From assembly GCA_033283385.1 (NCBI GenBank), contig JAWMQQ010000001.1, forward strand, positions 1,488,001 through 1,552,000: a stretch of DNA of 64,000 nt, written 5' to 3'. Position numbers and translations under genes: made by a program. Positions 63,261 to 64,000 of the stretch are shown here, in pieces. How positions within the stretch are numbered: the first letter of the stretch is position 1; each line of letters starts with the position of its first letter. Under the pieces are notes generated by a model. It was not told the DNA's origin. It worked only from the letters and a program-made list of their open reading frames with translations, and did not search any database. This DNA comes from Mangrovimicrobium sp033283385 (lineage in GTDB: Bacteria > Pseudomonadota > Gammaproteobacteria > Pseudomonadales > Halieaceae).

Positions 63261-64000
63261 ATGTCTCCACCGAGTATTGCCAGCGCAGGATTCAAGGTGA
63301 GCGGGCGGCCCGAGCTGATCGAGCGCCAGTTCAACGCACTTTGCCAGATTTCACGTTGTGTCTGCCAGGTCACCAGTATCGAGGACACCCTCGCGGAAGT
63401 GCTCGGCATCCTGCATAACGAGGCGGGCCTGCTGCACGGCATCATTACACTGTCCGACCCGGAACACAGCAAGCTCCAGGTGGGCGCGGTATACAGCGAG
63501 TCCGAATCGGTGCGCAAGGCGTCCAGCGGCATCCGCTACCAGTCCGGCGAGGGGATAGTCGGGCGCATCCTGCAGCACAACCAGCCCATCGTGCTGGGGC
63601 GCATTTCCTCCGAGCCGCGTTTCCTCGACAAGCTCGCCCTGTACGACCTGGAGCTGCCGTTTATCGGCGTGCCGATCCGCGATACCGACGGTTCGGCGAT
63701 CGGCGTGCTGGCGGCCCAGCCCGACGTGCCCGCCGACGATTTCCTGCCCGACCGCACCACTTTCCTCAAGGCGGTGGGGGACATGCTGGCGCAGGCCGCC
63801 CGGCTGCTGGTCAATGTCGAGCGCGGCCAGACCCTGGCCAGCGAGCGCGACGAGCTGCGTCGCGAGGTGCGCGGCAAGTACGGCTTCGAGAACATGGTGG
63901 TGGGGCACACCGACGGCATGCGCCGGGTGTTCGACCAGGTGCGGCGTGTCGCCAAGTGGGATTCCACCGTGCTGGTACTGGGCGAGTCCGGCACCGGCAA
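63261..64000 (+). CDS. nifA: NifA, sigma-54 activator of nitrogen fixation (5' part)
   Basis: 246 residues from ATG 63261 are visible; the gene runs off the window. The N-terminal GAF domain (QFNALCQISRCVCQVTSIEDTLAEVLGILHNEAGL to RTTFLKAVGDMLAQ) is the NifL-responsive regulatory domain. The AAA+ part begins FENMVVGHTDGMRRVFDQVRRVAKWDSTVLVLGESGTG, with Walker A cut at the last base. The C-terminal helix-turn-helix must lie beyond 64000. It activates the sigma-54 promoters of nif genes, and by the sites upstream probably nifLA and rnf. Confidence 0.93.
   Translation, partial: MSPPSIASAGFKVSGRPELIERQFNALCQISRCVCQVTSIEDTLAEVLGILHNEAGLLHGIITLSDPEHSKLQVGAVYSESESVRKASSGIRYQSGEGIVGRILQHNQPIVLGRISSEPRFLDKLALYDLELPFIGVPIRDTDGSAIGVLAAQPDVPADDFLPDRTTFLKAVGDMLAQAARLLVNVERGQTLASERDELRREVRGKYGFENMVVGHTDGMRRVFDQVRRVAKWDSTVLVLGESGTG

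Overview
The window looks like a high-GC chromosomal segment of a free-living, nitrogen-fixing gammaproteobacterium. The evidence is the gene set: nifL/nifA beside an rnfABCDGEH cluster, as in the Azotobacter rnf1 locus; gammaproteobacterial DusA, TruC, KatG, GltX and PurU; and accessory genes typical of marine oligotrophs (a TonB receptor with a TetR regulator, a cytochrome P450 with its ferredoxin, SDR and zinc dehydrogenases, DUF1214 proteins). The species cannot be named from the sequence alone.

Layout. 1-6.1 kb: a cut gene, a ferredoxin/P450 pair, dusA, a run of small genes (DUF2007, GFA, GNAT, cupin), a SIMPL protein and a TetR regulator. 6.2-11.4 kb: a TonB receptor behind a 27-bp perfect palindrome, then two paralogous membrane proteins and orphan haem-copper oxidase subunit III/IV-like genes. 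11.4-19.6 kb: housekeeping genes (glgP, asparaginase, truC, GST, gltX, a TRIC-type channel, a SlyD-like PPIase).

19.8-32.0 kb: an integrated element in tRNA-Ala(GGC), bounded by 46-bp direct repeats. It carries a tyrosine integrase, an AlpA-like regulator, a primase-helicase, an iteron-rich candidate origin and a terminase module, but no capsid or tail genes. This is the pattern of a phage satellite or a much reduced prophage. An AT-richer cargo operon at its left end encodes a NTPase-TIR protein and a tandem-repeat membrane protein, a likely anti-phage defence locus.

32.1-39.9 kb: a DUF1559 pseudopilin and a catabolic-looking cluster in which two DUF1214 paralogues share the same GATAGT-N4-ACTATC operator about 70 bp upstream, followed by a GAF-repeat protein. 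40.2-49.2 kb: katG, a TorF-like barrel, an ECF sigma/anti-sigma/subtilase operon, and divergently a CHRD/haem lipoprotein with a haem-c-tagged outer-membrane barrel. 49.3-55.9 kb: eutBC, a coiled-coil protein, a TPR-GGDEF protein coupled to a GST, and purU.

55.9-64 kb: rnfABCDGEH (minus strand) diverges from nifL-nifA (plus strand; nifA is cut by the window end). Their intergenic region has two face-to-face sigma-54 promoters and two exact TGT-N10-ACA NifA sites. This wiring lets NifA switch on both its own operon and the electron pump that feeds nitrogenase. A dispersed REP-like family (GTAGGAGC...) appears at three places, each at or near the end of a gene.
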